Source of the DNA: Geobacillus kaustophilus | Lineage (GTDB): Bacteria > Bacillota > Bacilli > Bacillales > Anoxybacillaceae | Assembly: GCF_000948285.1 (NCBI RefSeq) | Contig: NZ_JYBP01000003.1 | Location: forward strand, 2,604,001 to 2,668,000 | Reading direction: 5' to 3' | DNA: 64,000 nucleotides | Shown here: positions 1-8,578 of the stretch, in pieces | Numbering within the stretch: position 1 is the first letter of the stretch | How the letters are laid out: every line of letters begins with the position of its first letter | Translations under genes and position numbers: made by a program | The notes under the pieces: model-generated | Told to the model about the DNA's origin: nothing | The model's database searches: none | Seen by the model: only the letters and a program-made list of their open reading frames with translations

Positions 1-138
1 CGCAACTCGAAAGCGCCGGTCATTTACGAAGGAACGCGGGAAATCCACACGATCATGCAAGCGGAATACGTGCTTGGCTATCGTCAGGACAAACCGCTGC
101 GCAAAACACTGCCGGCATGGCGGCCGAATGAAAACTAG
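1..138 (+). CDS. Acyl-CoA dehydrogenase, C-terminal end (partial)
   Basis: The window opens inside a gene and only the last 45 codons are present. They carry a [18 protein letters not shown] segment, the conserved C-terminal signature of the acyl-CoA dehydrogenase family; the glutamate-glycine-threonine piece lies near the flavin and subunit interface in known members. The enzyme would oxidise an acyl-CoA at the alpha-beta bond and pass electrons to ETF. Substrate class cannot be judged from this tail, although the ending resembles glutaryl-CoA dehydrogenase-like members. The reading frame stops at TAG (136-138) and is followed by a terminator-like hairpin at 227-255. Confidence 0.75.
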   Translation, partial: RNSKAPVIYEGTREIHTIMQAEYVLGYRQDKPLRKTLPAWRPNEN

Positions 139-226
139 AACATCGTTGCCATCATGTCTGGCTGTCGCGTTCAAAAGGGAAATGCCCGTCAAATCGAACA
201 CAACAGGTTCGCCCTCATAATAAGGA

Positions 227-255
227 AGGGTGTCCTGAACCTTTTGGGACACCCT
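227..255. terminator. Hairpin between convergent genes, GGTGTCC family
   Basis: A 9-bp perfect inverted repeat, AGGGTGTCC (227-235) and GGACACCCT (247-255), with an 11-nt loop lies between the acyl-CoA dehydrogenase end and the convergent DUF3870 gene. There is no strong T-run on the plus side. Its core is shared with other hairpins of this window near 13764, 34859, 48102, 52157 and 63210. Confidence 0.6.
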
Positions 256-267
256 CTCAACCGCTTA

Positions 268-582
268 TCACTCTTTCTCCTCCATTTTGCCATATTGTTT
301 GTACAAATCTTTCAGCGCTGCACAAAGGGCAGAATGGGCTTTCCCCAAATACCCTTCATCAAGCTCAGCGAGCAAACCGTCGATGCCATCGCGCAGCGAA
401 TGGCCGCGAAGCAGACGGGCGATGTAATCGCGCCCGTGTTCAGTGGCGAGGGTGCACGACGCCTCGACGATCACCCCGTACTTTTTATCAATTTCCGCCG
501 TAATCGTTAACGTATCATATAAGCTCTTCGCTGCCATTCCGGCCGGAAGCCGCGCATGCCCGGCGATAAACTGCGTTTTCAT
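268..582 (-). CDS. DUF3870 family protein
   Basis: A 104-residue soluble protein with no signal peptide or membrane segment. The sequence (start MKTQFIAGHARLP, a central EIDKKYGVIVEASCTLAT, then a region rich in LLRG and YLGKAHSA) matches the small DUF3870 family common in Bacillales, as far as I can judge by eye. No biochemical role is known to me. A GGGGTAGGGGG ribosome-binding site precedes the ATG. It is convergent with the acyl-CoA dehydrogenase gene; family members are often found near fatty-acid or amino-acid degradation genes, which fits the neighbour but proves nothing. Confidence 0.6.
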   Translation of the reverse strand: MKTQFIAGHARLPAGMAAKSLYDTLTITAEIDKKYGVIVEASCTLATEHGRDYIARLLRGHSLRDGIDGLLAELDEGYLGKAHSALCAALKDLYKQYGKMEEKE

Positions 583-1059
583 CCCCCTACCCCTCTTTCC
601 TTCTCGACTGATGCTGGCAACGTATTTATTTCGCGATCTTTTGCTGCTTTTCCTGCCGTTTCATCACAGGAACAGCATTCCATCCCCTTTCGCCGCGCGG
701 CGGCCATCGTCATGAAGGTTTTCTAAAGGGCGGGGGATTTAGCGAAAACCATTGTCGGCCCTAGCTGTTTCTCAATTAGAGAAGCTTTGCCACACCCGGT
801 TTCTTTTCTGAGCAATTTCCGCCAATTTGCATGCGGCTCCCATTTTTCACCTCCCTTCTAAAAGGGGGGCGATTTAGTGAAACCAAATTCCCCTCACCAG
901 CCTTCTAAAATGGCAATAGAGACGGCATTTATTCTTATTTCGCTCATCCACAACGCGGAACTGCTGCAGCATATGGTCAAATCTCGCCCCGTGCCCTTCG
1001 CTCGCTTCAAGAAAAAACCGCCCGCCGGACAGCACCGGCAAGCGGCAGAGCGTTTTTTT
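583..1059. other. Gene-poor gap with a degenerate direct repeat and one tiny ORF
   Basis: No gene of normal size is seen. Two imperfect direct copies of a roughly 28-nt motif (TTCTAAA, a G-rich run, GATTTAG, GAAA) occur at about 721-750 and 855-884. On the minus strand a 23-codon ORF (843 to 772) starts at an ATG a few bases after a GGGAGGTG ribosome-binding site; its peptide begins MGAACKLAEIAQ and matches nothing I know. Whether it is translated is open. Confidence 0.35.
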
Positions 1060-3690
1060 CTAGCACTGCGGCACAGAAGCAAGGCGATCCCCTTCCCAAT
1101 CCACCCACTCCCCATTGTTGGGGTCAATCGAAGCAAGATGGAGCCAGCCGTTTTGGACTTTGCGCCGGAATTGTTCATTGTCGCTGAGCAGCCGCTCGAT
1201 ATAATGAGACGGCGCTTCGATGATGACAAGCAGCCGAAGCGGAGAGTGAAACAGCTTATGGTCGGAAGCAGCGACCGACTGCCACGGCAAGCCTGCCAAC
1301 AAATCGCTGCCGTTCCCTTGCATCACGCCGATGCCGCCCGTGACCGTCTGAATCGTTTTGTCGCCGCTCCCGTAATAATGCGGCACAGCCGTTGAGGCAT
1401 AATATTGCAAATTGATCCATTGCCCGACCGTCGCTGGTCCGGCGATAATGCCGGCGAGCGCCTCCCCGGTCGGATCTTCCCGCCAGTCGTAGCTGTGCAA
1501 AAAGACGCGGCCGTCTAGGTTCACCTCTTTGGTCAGCTGGCGGCGGCCGATCAAGAACGCGGCGTTCCCGGCCAATCCCCATTCCGGCCGGATTTCGCTC
1601 CAATCAACAGCCCGCCGCTGCGCCTCGGCCACCGGATCACGCGGAGCCCGCCCAACATGCGGCAGCTTTGTCATCCGCTCGGCGTTCGCGCGGCGGCTCG
1701 CTTCATGAAGCGCCTGTTCCAGCTTTCGAAACGCCGCCTCGGCTGATTCAGACAACAGCGGCACATCGAGCCAACGCAATTCATCCAGAGTGGTCATATG
1801 CTCGGCTGGAACAAACACCGTTTCATCCGGAATGATGATCCCTTCGTCCGCCAGCGCTGCGCGCACTTCCGGCAAGTTGGCTAACGCCGCAAAGACGCGG
1901 GCGTTCAACGCCCCTGCCGCGCCGCCGCACGCGCCGCAATCGAGCGCCGAAGCGTACGGGTTGTTGGCCGTCTCGCTCTCATGGCCGCAAACGACAACGA
2001 GCGGGGCGAATGAAGACGTCAAACCAATATTGACGAGCAGCTGCTTCACATATTGCACTTGCTCTTCTGTTGTGAAGCCGATCGGCAAGCCCGTCGATTC
2101 ATCCCACCCATGGCGGTGGAGAGACAAGGCGGTCTTCGGCTTTTGTTCCGCTGCCGCTTCCGCCAGGCGGACAGCCCGACCGGCCCAAGACGGAGCCGCG
2201 CTGCGGGCGAGCGTATGGAGGCCGAGCCAAAGTCCGCTCATTTCCGGAAGCAATAGGCCGGCCAACAAATGTTGTTTGATTTTTTTAAACGTCTGCCCGA
2301 CGAATCGGAACGCATCACGACGTCGGCGGTACGGGCGCGCCTCTTCCGGAGCAGCGGTCTCCCTGATTTCATGTTGCGGCGCGACGATCGCCGGACATGA
2401 TGGATGAGGATCATCGCTGTCAAGGGCGCGCGTCTGAATCGGCAAACCGAAAAATCCGGCGCAGCCGTACGTTTCAAACGGGCCAATCGCTTCCAAATGG
2501 CGCCGGAACGGCTCGGAACGGACGTCGATGCAAAACAACAGCTGCGCCTCGGCCGGCTTCGACTCATCCGCTTTGCGGCGCATCAATACCGCTTCTTTCA
2601 GTCTCGCTTCATACGTATCCTCCCACGCCTCAAGCCAGAGATGGAACCGGTCAATTCGCCAAAATCGATCCACAAAAGCCAAGCGGGCTTGCTGCTCCTC
2701 TTGGGACAGGCGCTTCCATTCTTCCGGCGTCATCTCTCCCCAATACAGCCAGGCGGCAAACAATAAGCGCACATCATCGCCATCCGCATCATCTTCCCGT
2801 TCAAGCGGCAAATACGGCGCCACAAGCGCCCATTCGAGCGACAGACGGACGGCCAAATAATCGATCAATCCCCTCGTTTCGCCGCCCGTCCGGCGCGACT
2901 GCCACACAACCATGCCGGCCCAGCCGGGCAACGCCAACAAATGCGCCTCGAAATAAGCGGCGGCCTCATCATGGCGAACCCCTAATTTCGCCAACGCCTG
3001 GCGGAGCGCCTCTTCCCCGTCGTGCGGCCAATCAGCAAGCCGCTTCCGCTCCTCTTTCGACAACGCCGGATCGGCGGCAACGAGCCGGCGCCATGCCGTG
3101 TAAAACCCTAGTTCGCGATGCGGAAGCGCCCACGCCGCCGCATGTTGGTCATAAAACAGCTTGCACCATTTGACGATTTGCTGATTAAGGCGTTGGCTCA
3201 TGCCATGAAGATGGGCGCTCATCGTCCGGACAGGCGCCATACGCCATGCTGTTTCCCGCGCGAGGTCGGCCCATTCCAGCGAATGAAGGGCATCGTTTGG
3301 CACCGCCTCATCCCAAAGGAGAGCGCGGCACAGCCGCTCCGCCTTATGGCGCCGCACGGGAAGCGGCTTGCTGTCAAGCCAGCGCTGCAGCCTCCGCTCA
3401 AGGAATACGATGTCGATTTCCCCTTTGGCCAGCGCCGCGCGAAAGACCGCCATTGGCGGATACAAATCAATTCCATGCGCCCACTGCAAGCGGTCGGCCG
3501 CATCAGCAAACGTCCGCTCTTCAAGCCCCATCCACGGGTGACGGACGATAAACGCCGAAATCGGCCAAAGCGGCGCAATCACTTTCGCCGCCTCGCTGAC
3601 GACGGCAGCAAGCGGACGTTCCTCTATAGCAGCGCCGATGGGCTTCGATTCCTTCGCTGACCGCTCAAGCGACGTGGCACTTTTACTCAT
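1060..3690 (-). CDS. dabA: DabA-type inorganic carbon transporter subunit (DUF2309, YbcC family)
   Basis: An 876-residue protein of the DUF2309/UPF0753 family, shown in other bacteria to be the carbonic-anhydrase-like subunit of the DAB bicarbonate/CO2 uptake complex. The expected zinc-site elements are visible: FCIDVRSEP near residue 386, a cysteine-glycine-histidine (VVVCGHESETANN) near 567 and a cysteine in SALDCGACGG near 582. No signal peptide or clear transmembrane segment is seen, as expected for a peripheral subunit. The ATG overlaps the end of dabB by 8 bases, so translation is probably coupled. In the family, DabA is thought to hydrate CO2 vectorially at the inner face of the DabB membrane subunit; the cation that drives it here is not known. 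Confidence 0.9.
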   Translation of the reverse strand: MSKSATSLERSAKESKPIGAAIEERPLAAVVSEAAKVIAPLWPISAFIVRHPWMGLEERTFADAADRLQWAHGIDLYPPMAVFRAALAKGEIDIVFLERRLQRWLDSKPLPVRRHKAERLCRALLWDEAVPNDALHSLEWADLARETAWRMAPVRTMSAHLHGMSQRLNQQIVKWCKLFYDQHAAAWALPHRELGFYTAWRRLVAADPALSKEERKRLADWPHDGEEALRQALAKLGVRHDEAAAYFEAHLLALPGWAGMVVWQSRRTGGETRGLIDYLAVRLSLEWALVAPYLPLEREDDADGDDVRLLFAAWLYWGEMTPEEWKRLSQEEQQARLAFVDRFWRIDRFHLWLEAWEDTYEARLKEAVLMRRKADESKPAEAQLLFCIDVRSEPFRRHLEAIGPFETYGCAGFFGLPIQTRALDSDDPHPSCPAIVAPQHEIRETAAPEEARPYRRRRDAFRFVGQTFKKIKQHLLAGLLLPEMSGLWLGLHTLARSAAPSWAGRAVRLAEAAAEQKPKTALSLHRHGWDESTGLPIGFTTEEQVQYVKQLLVNIGLTSSFAPLVVVCGHESETANNPYASALDCGACGGAAGALNARVFAALANLPEVRAALADEGIIIPDETVFVPAEHMTTLDELRWLDVPLLSESAEAAFRKLEQALHEASRRANAERMTKLPHVGRAPRDPVAEAQRRAVDWSEIRPEWGLAGNAAFLIGRRQLTKEVNLDGRVFLHSYDWREDPTGEALAGIIAGPATVGQWINLQYYASTAVPHYYGSGDKTIQTVTGGIGVMQGNGSDLLAGLPWQSVAASDHKLFHSPLRLLVIIEAPSHYIERLLSDNEQFRRKVQNGWLHLASIDPNNGEWVDWEGDRLASVPQC

Positions 3691-5185
3691 GAGCCATTCC
3701 CTCCTTCATATAGGATGCCAAATAGCGCGGATGCGTCTCCATCGCCGCCGGGCGCGGCTCCCCAAGATGAACGAGATGCATATACAAACGGACACCAAGC
3801 GCCGAGGTGCGCTTGTTTGCAAGCAAGACAGCCGCCAATGCCGCAGCCGCAAACAAGATGCCAGCCGTCCATTCGAAAGATGCGGGCGGCACAAACATCG
3901 ATGTTTCTCCGCGATGGAGCAACGCCAAAAACTGATGGCGAACCGTTTCCGAACCGAACGCTAAAACGGCGGCCGACATCAGGCCAATCCAGCGTCCTTC
4001 GCGGAAATCGGCGAGCCGCCCCCAAGCGACCGCCGCCGAAGCGCCAAGCAACAAGGCGCTCAGCAGACGGGCGGGTTCATCCGGGGAGGCGAACCAAAAG
4101 GCGGCTCCAAGCAACGCTCCGAAGAGAAGACTTCCCCTAAACAAGCCGTTTCCTCTTGGAAGCGCCGCACGGCCGATTCGCGGCACAACGGAACCAGACT
4201 GCAAAAAGAGCGTTGCTTTAAACATCCCGTGCAGCACTAAGTGTACGACCGCCGCCCCATAGGCGCCAAGGGCGCATTGCACAAGCATAACCCCCATTTG
4301 CGCCATCGTAGAGGCGACAAGCTGGCGTTTGTAGTCGACATGCACCAAACTGATGCCCGTGCCAATCAAAATCGAGCAAAAGGCGATCGCAAACAGCGCG
4401 ATATGCACCCCCGTCCCGCTAAACAGCGGGGAAAAGCGCCAAAGCAAGAGCCCCCCGGCATTGACGAGCCCAGCATGCATCACCGCCGACACCGGCGTCG
4501 GCGTCACCGCCGATTCCATCAGCCAGCGGTGAAACGGCCATTGTCCGGCAGGGATGATGGCCGCCACGATCAGAAGCCCGCTCATCACCGCTTTTTCCCA
4601 CGCAGCAAGATGGACCAATCGCTCCGCCGCCAACGCGGATGGGAGCGTCCATTCGCCGGTCGCCGTCCCAAGCCAGATGGCAATGGTCGCGACAGCCAGC
4701 CAACTAAGGAGGAACACGGCCGCCATTTGCCGGGCGACAAACCGGGCCGGCCGCCACTCTTTTTTCAGCCCTGTTAACGCCACAAGCCCGGCCAACGGCA
4801 GCCCCCAGCATAAGGCCATGAGGCGCACATCACCGCTTGCCCACGTCAGCGAAGCAGCCAGCGTTGTCCATGTCAACAGCGAAAAATAGAGCCGATAAAC
4901 GCGGTCTCCGTGCAAGTAGCGGACGGCGAACCGTTGAATCGCCCAACTGAGGAGCGAAATATAAACGGCAATGAGCCAACCGATCGCATCAAACCGCCAC
5001 GGCCCGACCTCCAAGCTGCTGGCGACGATCCATCCCGCAGCCGCCGCCACACCTGGAAGCAGCAACAGCCAAACATGCGTGTGCACATACCGCTCCGGCA
5101 CGCGCGGATTGAGCCATATCGCCGCACTGATGAACACAACCGCAACCGAAGCGAGCCATCCCCATCCAAACCATTCCACTGTCAT
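3683..5185 (-). CDS. dabB: DabB, NADH dehydrogenase subunit 5-like membrane subunit
   Basis: A 500-residue, strongly hydrophobic protein with about a dozen membrane segments, of the proton-conducting antiporter family (NuoL/NdhF/MrpA-like). The segment around HRWLMESAVTPTPVSAVMHAGLVNAGG is the hallmark of this family, with the lysine and histidine positions used for ion conduction. Pairing with dabA directly downstream, overlapping by 8 bases, identifies it as the membrane subunit of the DAB carbon-uptake complex and not a respiratory subunit; no other complex I genes are near. A GGGGAGGAG site precedes the ATG. The transcript has a long leader with three hairpins (5238-5415). Confidence 0.88.
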   Translation of the reverse strand: MTVEWFGWGWLASVAVVFISAAIWLNPRVPERYVHTHVWLLLLPGVAAAAGWIVASSLEVGPWRFDAIGWLIAVYISLLSWAIQRFAVRYLHGDRVYRLYFSLLTWTTLAASLTWASGDVRLMALCWGLPLAGLVALTGLKKEWRPARFVARQMAAVFLLSWLAVATIAIWLGTATGEWTLPSALAAERLVHLAAWEKAVMSGLLIVAAIIPAGQWPFHRWLMESAVTPTPVSAVMHAGLVNAGGLLLWRFSPLFSGTGVHIALFAIAFCSILIGTGISLVHVDYKRQLVASTMAQMGVMLVQCALGAYGAAVVHLVLHGMFKATLFLQSGSVVPRIGRAALPRGNGLFRGSLLFGALLGAAFWFASPDEPARLLSALLLGASAAVAWGRLADFREGRWIGLMSAAVLAFGSETVRHQFLALLHRGETSMFVPPASFEWTAGILFAAAALAAVLLANKRTSALGVRLYMHLVHLGEPRPAAMETHPRYLASYMKEGMAHE

Positions 5186-5234
5186 GTTGTTCTCCTCCCC
5201 TCGTCGTTTCTTTTCCTTCGCTCGGGAGAAAAAG

Positions 5235-5420
5235 AAAAACCGGCTATGTCAATCAGGCAAGGCGGCCGAAAAGCCACACCATTGCCCATCGATTGCCCAT
5301 AGCCGGTTTATCTTCAACCAGTCGCCGCGCGATTGTTTGAAGATCTCCCGCCGTGCAACAGACGCTGATCGGTTTCCCTTCAACGAACCTAAGCTGATGT
5401 AGGTTTTTTGAAGGGCTCCC
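5235..5420 (-). promoter_or_regulatory. Structured leader of dabBA with terminator-like last hairpin
   Basis: On the minus strand the transcript would pass three strong hairpins. The first pairs 5415-5401 with 5390-5376 (CCCTTCAA and ACCT arms). The second pairs 5344-5337 with 5317-5310 (ATCTTCAA with TTGAAGAT). The third pairs 5308-5298 with 5248-5238 (AACCGGCTATG with CATAGCCGGTT) and runs into TTTTTCTTTTTC, which looks like an intrinsic terminator. The first two share a CTTCAA/TTGAAG base. The layout suggests attenuation control of dabBA. I recognise no known riboswitch class in it. Confidence 0.5.
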
Positions 5421-5454
5421 GACACCATGTCCCGCATTATTTTATTCTATAGTT

Positions 5455-5483
5455 ACTATACAAAAGTTGTTTTAATTATACAA
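5455..5483 (-). promoter_or_regulatory. Sigma-A-type promoter of the dabBA leader
   Basis: Reading the minus strand, TTGTAT (5483-5478) and TATAGT (5460-5455) are separated by exactly 17 bases. The -10 region lies inside a 13-bp palindrome (5448-5460, TATAG and CTATA arms), a possible operator. The transcript would begin just before the first hairpin of the leader. Confidence 0.5.
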
Positions 5484-5525
5484 TAACTTGATGAACATTT
5501 CATCAAAAAAATCACTTTTTCATAT

Positions 5526-5906
5526 TCAGGAAGACGGTTCGTTCGCCAATTGTTTCTCCAAATCATTAAACAGTTTAAAGATGATCACCCGCTCACCCGT
5601 TCTCGTGCTTAAATCCGTATGAAAGCTTTTCACTTTCTCTCCGGTGATTTCAAAAATCATTTCTTTCAAGTCATCGACTCCGGATTCGACCAAACTCGTC
5701 CGCGACCGTTTCACGGACAACATTCCTTCCTTCGATTCGCAAAGAGCGTATTCCGCAGGCGTCAGGATGCCGTGCAAGGAAACGATGATCATATCGCGCA
5801 AAATGTCGGTTTTCACCGATACCGAGCCGCGGCCGAGAAAATCTTTTTCCCATTTCGTTAATGCTTTGCTGATTTCCGATTCCATCCAACCTTTTGACTT
5901 ATTCAT
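5526..5906 (-). CDS. DUF2294 family protein
   Basis: A 126-residue soluble protein (begins MNKSKGWMESEISKALTKW). It matches the DUF2294 family, whose members are small cytosolic proteins often encoded beside dabBA-type genes in Firmicutes; their role is not established. Family-like segments include LRDMIIVSLHGILTPAE and the VKSFHTDLSTRTGERVIIF stretch near the end. An AGGGGGATCAGGGC ribosome-binding region precedes the ATG. It lies upstream of dabB in the same direction but is separated by the promoter and leader, so it is probably its own unit. A link to carbon uptake is inferred only from position. Confidence 0.65.
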   Translation of the reverse strand: MNKSKGWMESEISKALTKWEKDFLGRGSVSVKTDILRDMIIVSLHGILTPAEYALCESKEGMLSVKRSRTSLVESGVDDLKEMIFEITGEKVKSFHTDLSTRTGERVIIFKLFNDLEKQLANEPSS

Positions 5907-6359
5907 GCCCTGATCCCCCTAACCAACCCGCGGCTTCCCGCCGCCATCCGCCACGTTGCACTGATAAACATTATTATAGCCGTAATCGGTGGATGGCGCT
6001 AGAGGCAAAATCGAAAGGGCGTCGACAGAAAGCGGATTCATTCACATTTTGCCGGCTGTTTTTTATTTGCCGGGGCATGAGGCATCGTCTATTGGAACAA
6101 GAGCAGTGGCCCCGCACCGGTCGCGCCTGGGCCGATACCGGGCATGCGGCCTCCCCTGTTGAAACAAGAGCGTCCATTGTTCCGTTGGCCAGCAGGGAAA
6201 ACAAACGCCCTTGCCTCACATCCTGCGGACCCTAATTTTTTGTTGCAGCTGGGAAAAACAAAAACCAAGCCATTCCTCCTCCCAAATAACACCGTCACCC
6301 AGCCTGCCACGGAAACGCCGCCAAGAAAAAGCAAACCGGCTTTCTCCTTTCCAAGCTGG
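5907..6359. other. Intergenic stretch without a recognisable gene
   Basis: Between the DUF2294 gene and the ABC-class ATPase no reading frame looks real on either strand. A short imperfect repeat is seen (TTGGAACAAGAGC near 6091 and TTGAAACAAGAGC near 6159). Nothing else was identified. Confidence 0.4.
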
Positions 6360-8066
6360 CTACTGCTGGACACACCGGAGCGTTCGCAGCCGGTTAAGCG
6401 CCGCCGCCAGCTCGAAGCGGCGCGGGCGGGCGAGTTCACCTGGATTCCCTTTTCGGAACGAAACGGAGCCTAGCCCTTGCCGCTCCCATTGTTCTTCGAT
6501 CGCATCGAGCAGTTGGCGGATGGTTTTCTTCCCATCAAGCCATCCTTTTCGCTCCATATACAGCAGCGCCGCGGCGATCGCTCGAGTCTGGCTGTCATCG
6601 ACCAGCTGCTCAAGCGCATAAAGCAATAGATCGGTTTGTCCGTACTGAATAACGTGCCGTCCGCGCGCGACAGCTTTTGCTTTTTTTCCTTTTTGGCTGT
6701 TCAAACTCACAGGCAGTGGAATGCGCTCACGGATGCGGCCGAACGAATCGCCGCCTTCGGTTTTCCGTCCCGATGGCATCCGGGCGGCGATTCTCTTCGC
6801 TTCCGCGGTCACATCAAATGGAACGTACTGCTCCATTTTGATCACACAATCCGCAATCTCGAAATAATCTCCCAATCCTCCGACGACAAGAACGGTCGAA
6901 ATGCCGTAGTCATGAAACAGTTGGCGCGCTTTGTCAATATAAGGCGTGATTGGTTCGGCATCTTTCGCGATGAGCGCCTGCATGCGCGCATCGCGGATCA
7001 GCAAGTTCGTCGCGCTTGTATCTTCGTCAATCAAAAACGCCGATGCTCCCGCTTCAATCATTTCGATCATGCTTGCGGCCTGTGAGGTGCTGCCGCTTGC
7101 GTTTTCCGTCGAAAATTGCATCGTCTCTTTGCCGTGCGGCAGCGTGCCGATGAACGGAGAAATATCAACATTTGCAACGCTTCGGCCGTCTTCGGCGCGA
7201 ATTTTCACCGCCCCGCTGTCGGTGATGACAAACTCACGGCCGTCCCCGGCGACATGATCATACACACCGTGCTCCAACGCCTGAAGCAACGTCGATTTGC
7301 CGTGGTATCCGCCGCCGATAATGAGCGTAATCCCCCGGCGAATCCCCATCCCTTTGATCGGTTCGGCGCGGTGGGGAACCGGGATCGCAATCTCCAGCTC
7401 CGGCGGGCTTTGAAACGGCACCGCTCCACGTTGCAGCGGCTTGTCGCTCACTCCGCTTTCCCGCGGCAAAACCGCACCGTTCGCGACAAACGCCACCAAT
7501 CCGTGTTCGCGCAAATAACGGCGAATGGCGTGCTGCTGATCGGCAAGCTCGACCGCCGCACGAATGTCCTCTTCCCGAAGGCCGTACACCGCCCGCTCGA
7601 TGACGGATGGAATTTGCTCGAAAAAGATGGTCTCGGCTTCTTTCGCCAAAATGCGCCGCCCATTCGCCGGCAAACCGACCGACAAACAAACGGCAATCGT
7701 CTCGTCAGCCACTTGCACGGCCGTCCGTTCCAACACTTTTTGCCCCGGGGCGTCAATCAGAACAAGTCCGCTTTTTCCCGACCCGCGCGCCTGCAGCGGC
7801 CATTGCCGCAATGCATGGTGGATGCGGCGCGCAAGCAAGTCTTCGCAGCGGATACGTCGAGGCTTCGTATCAGTCCACTCCGCCGCCAACACGGTTTTTG
7901 CCCGCGGCACAATCACGCGAATTTTCGACGGCTCAGCGAACGGATCGCCCTGCACATGGTCAATTGCAAGCGTAAACGTTGGGAACCGATACGTACCTTC
8001 GATCGCTTTATATGCCTTATAGCCTTTTTGGTCGATCGACCGTAGCCGTTGTCTCAGTGTTTCCAT
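6360..8066 (-). CDS. ABC-class ATPase domain protein
   Basis: A 568-residue soluble protein of the 'predicted ATPase of the ABC class' family. A Walker A loop (GGGYHGKSTLLQAL) lies near residue 250, a signature-like region (TENASGSTSQAAS) near 330, and a Walker B with catalytic acid (AFLIDEDTSATN) near 350. No transmembrane segments are present, so it is not a transporter subunit in itself. The biological role of the family is unknown to me; a nucleic-acid or RNA-related role has been guessed because of the single-chain ABC fold. The ATG follows an AAAGGGATGG site. It is transcribed alone. Confidence 0.8.
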   Translation of the reverse strand: METLRQRLRSIDQKGYKAYKAIEGTYRFPTFTLAIDHVQGDPFAEPSKIRVIVPRAKTVLAAEWTDTKPRRIRCEDLLARRIHHALRQWPLQARGSGKSGLVLIDAPGQKVLERTAVQVADETIAVCLSVGLPANGRRILAKEAETIFFEQIPSVIERAVYGLREEDIRAAVELADQQHAIRRYLREHGLVAFVANGAVLPRESGVSDKPLQRGAVPFQSPPELEIAIPVPHRAEPIKGMGIRRGITLIIGGGYHGKSTLLQALEHGVYDHVAGDGREFVITDSGAVKIRAEDGRSVANVDISPFIGTLPHGKETMQFSTENASGSTSQAASMIEMIEAGASAFLIDEDTSATNLLIRDARMQALIAKDAEPITPYIDKARQLFHDYGISTVLVVGGLGDYFEIADCVIKMEQYVPFDVTAEAKRIAARMPSGRKTEGGDSFGRIRERIPLPVSLNSQKGKKAKAVARGRHVIQYGQTDLLLYALEQLVDDSQTRAIAAALLYMERKGWLDGKKTIRQLLDAIEEQWERQGLGSVSFRKGNPGELARPRRFELAAALNRLRTLRCVQQ

Positions 8067-8261
8067 CCAACCATCCCTTTCTTTTTCCCTTGACTCCTAC
8101 TTCTAACAGACAACTTTCAGAATTGGATCCAACTCCAAGGATGCCCAGCCATGCCTAATGGATCCTGCGTGACACTTCCATAGCCATGTTCAACCCTTGT
8201 GCGCCCCCCTATGCACCATTTTGATTGTACCGCAAACCGATCCCCTTCATCCATCACCAGC

Positions 8262-8297
8262 AAAAACAGCGGCCCGCCTATTCTTAGGACGAGCCGC
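8262..8297 (-). terminator. Terminator downstream of the TipAS gene
   Basis: On the minus strand a GCGGC-rich stem (GCGGCTCG with CGGGCCGC, loop of about 15 bases) is followed by TGTTTTTGC just after the stop of the TipAS-domain gene. Confidence 0.55.
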
Positions 8298-8304
8298 CTG
8301 CTGC

Positions 8305-8556
8305 TTAACGATCTTTCATTCCGGTATAAATCAAAATCGCTTCTTTGAGAAATTCCGCCGCTCCCGGGTGCACGCGGTCATAGTACGCTTTGAACCGTTC
8401 GTCCTCAACATACATGCGCGCCAGGCCGGCGTGCGCCTCTTTGGAATAATGGTTCCACCAGAAACCAAGCCACTGCCGGTGCAAATCGGCCGCCCGCTGC
8501 GCCGCCTCTCCGGCCGGGTCTCCGGACAACATCGCTTCTTTCAATGCTTCAAGCAC
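8305..8556 (-). CDS. TipAS-domain protein, short, possibly 5'-truncated
   Basis: The 83 residues match the core of the TipAS (TipA-L C-terminal) antibiotic-binding domain: LHRQWLGFWW, the YVEDERFKAYYDRVHPG motif, and AAEFLKEAILIYTG. In TipA and Mta-type proteins this domain follows a MerR-type DNA-binding part, which is missing here. The likely start is GTG, without a clear ribosome-binding site, and open codons continue upstream, where they overlap the end of the neighbouring gene. It may be a free-standing small TipAS protein or the 3' remnant of a regulator. It is 23 bases downstream of the next gene and would be cotranscribed. Confidence 0.6.
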   Translation of the reverse strand: MLEALKEAMLSGDPAGEAAQRAADLHRQWLGFWWNHYSKEAHAGLARMYVEDERFKAYYDRVHPGAAEFLKEAILIYTGMKDR

Positions 8557-8578
8557 GTCCTGGCTGAGCCGCTCTGCC

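Noticed and set aside
2397-3173. 258-codon plus-strand frame within dabA
   Set aside because: Antisense shadow in a GC-rich gene; composition (Pro, Arg, Thr) is not protein-like and dabA is clearly coding.
5249-5437. 62-codon minus-strand frame across the dabBA leader
   Set aside because: No ribosome-binding site before it, and the bases are better explained by the three hairpins.
7116-8045. 309-codon plus-strand frame opposite the ABC-class ATPase gene
   Set aside because: Walker motifs on the other strand define the real gene; the frame has no start signals.
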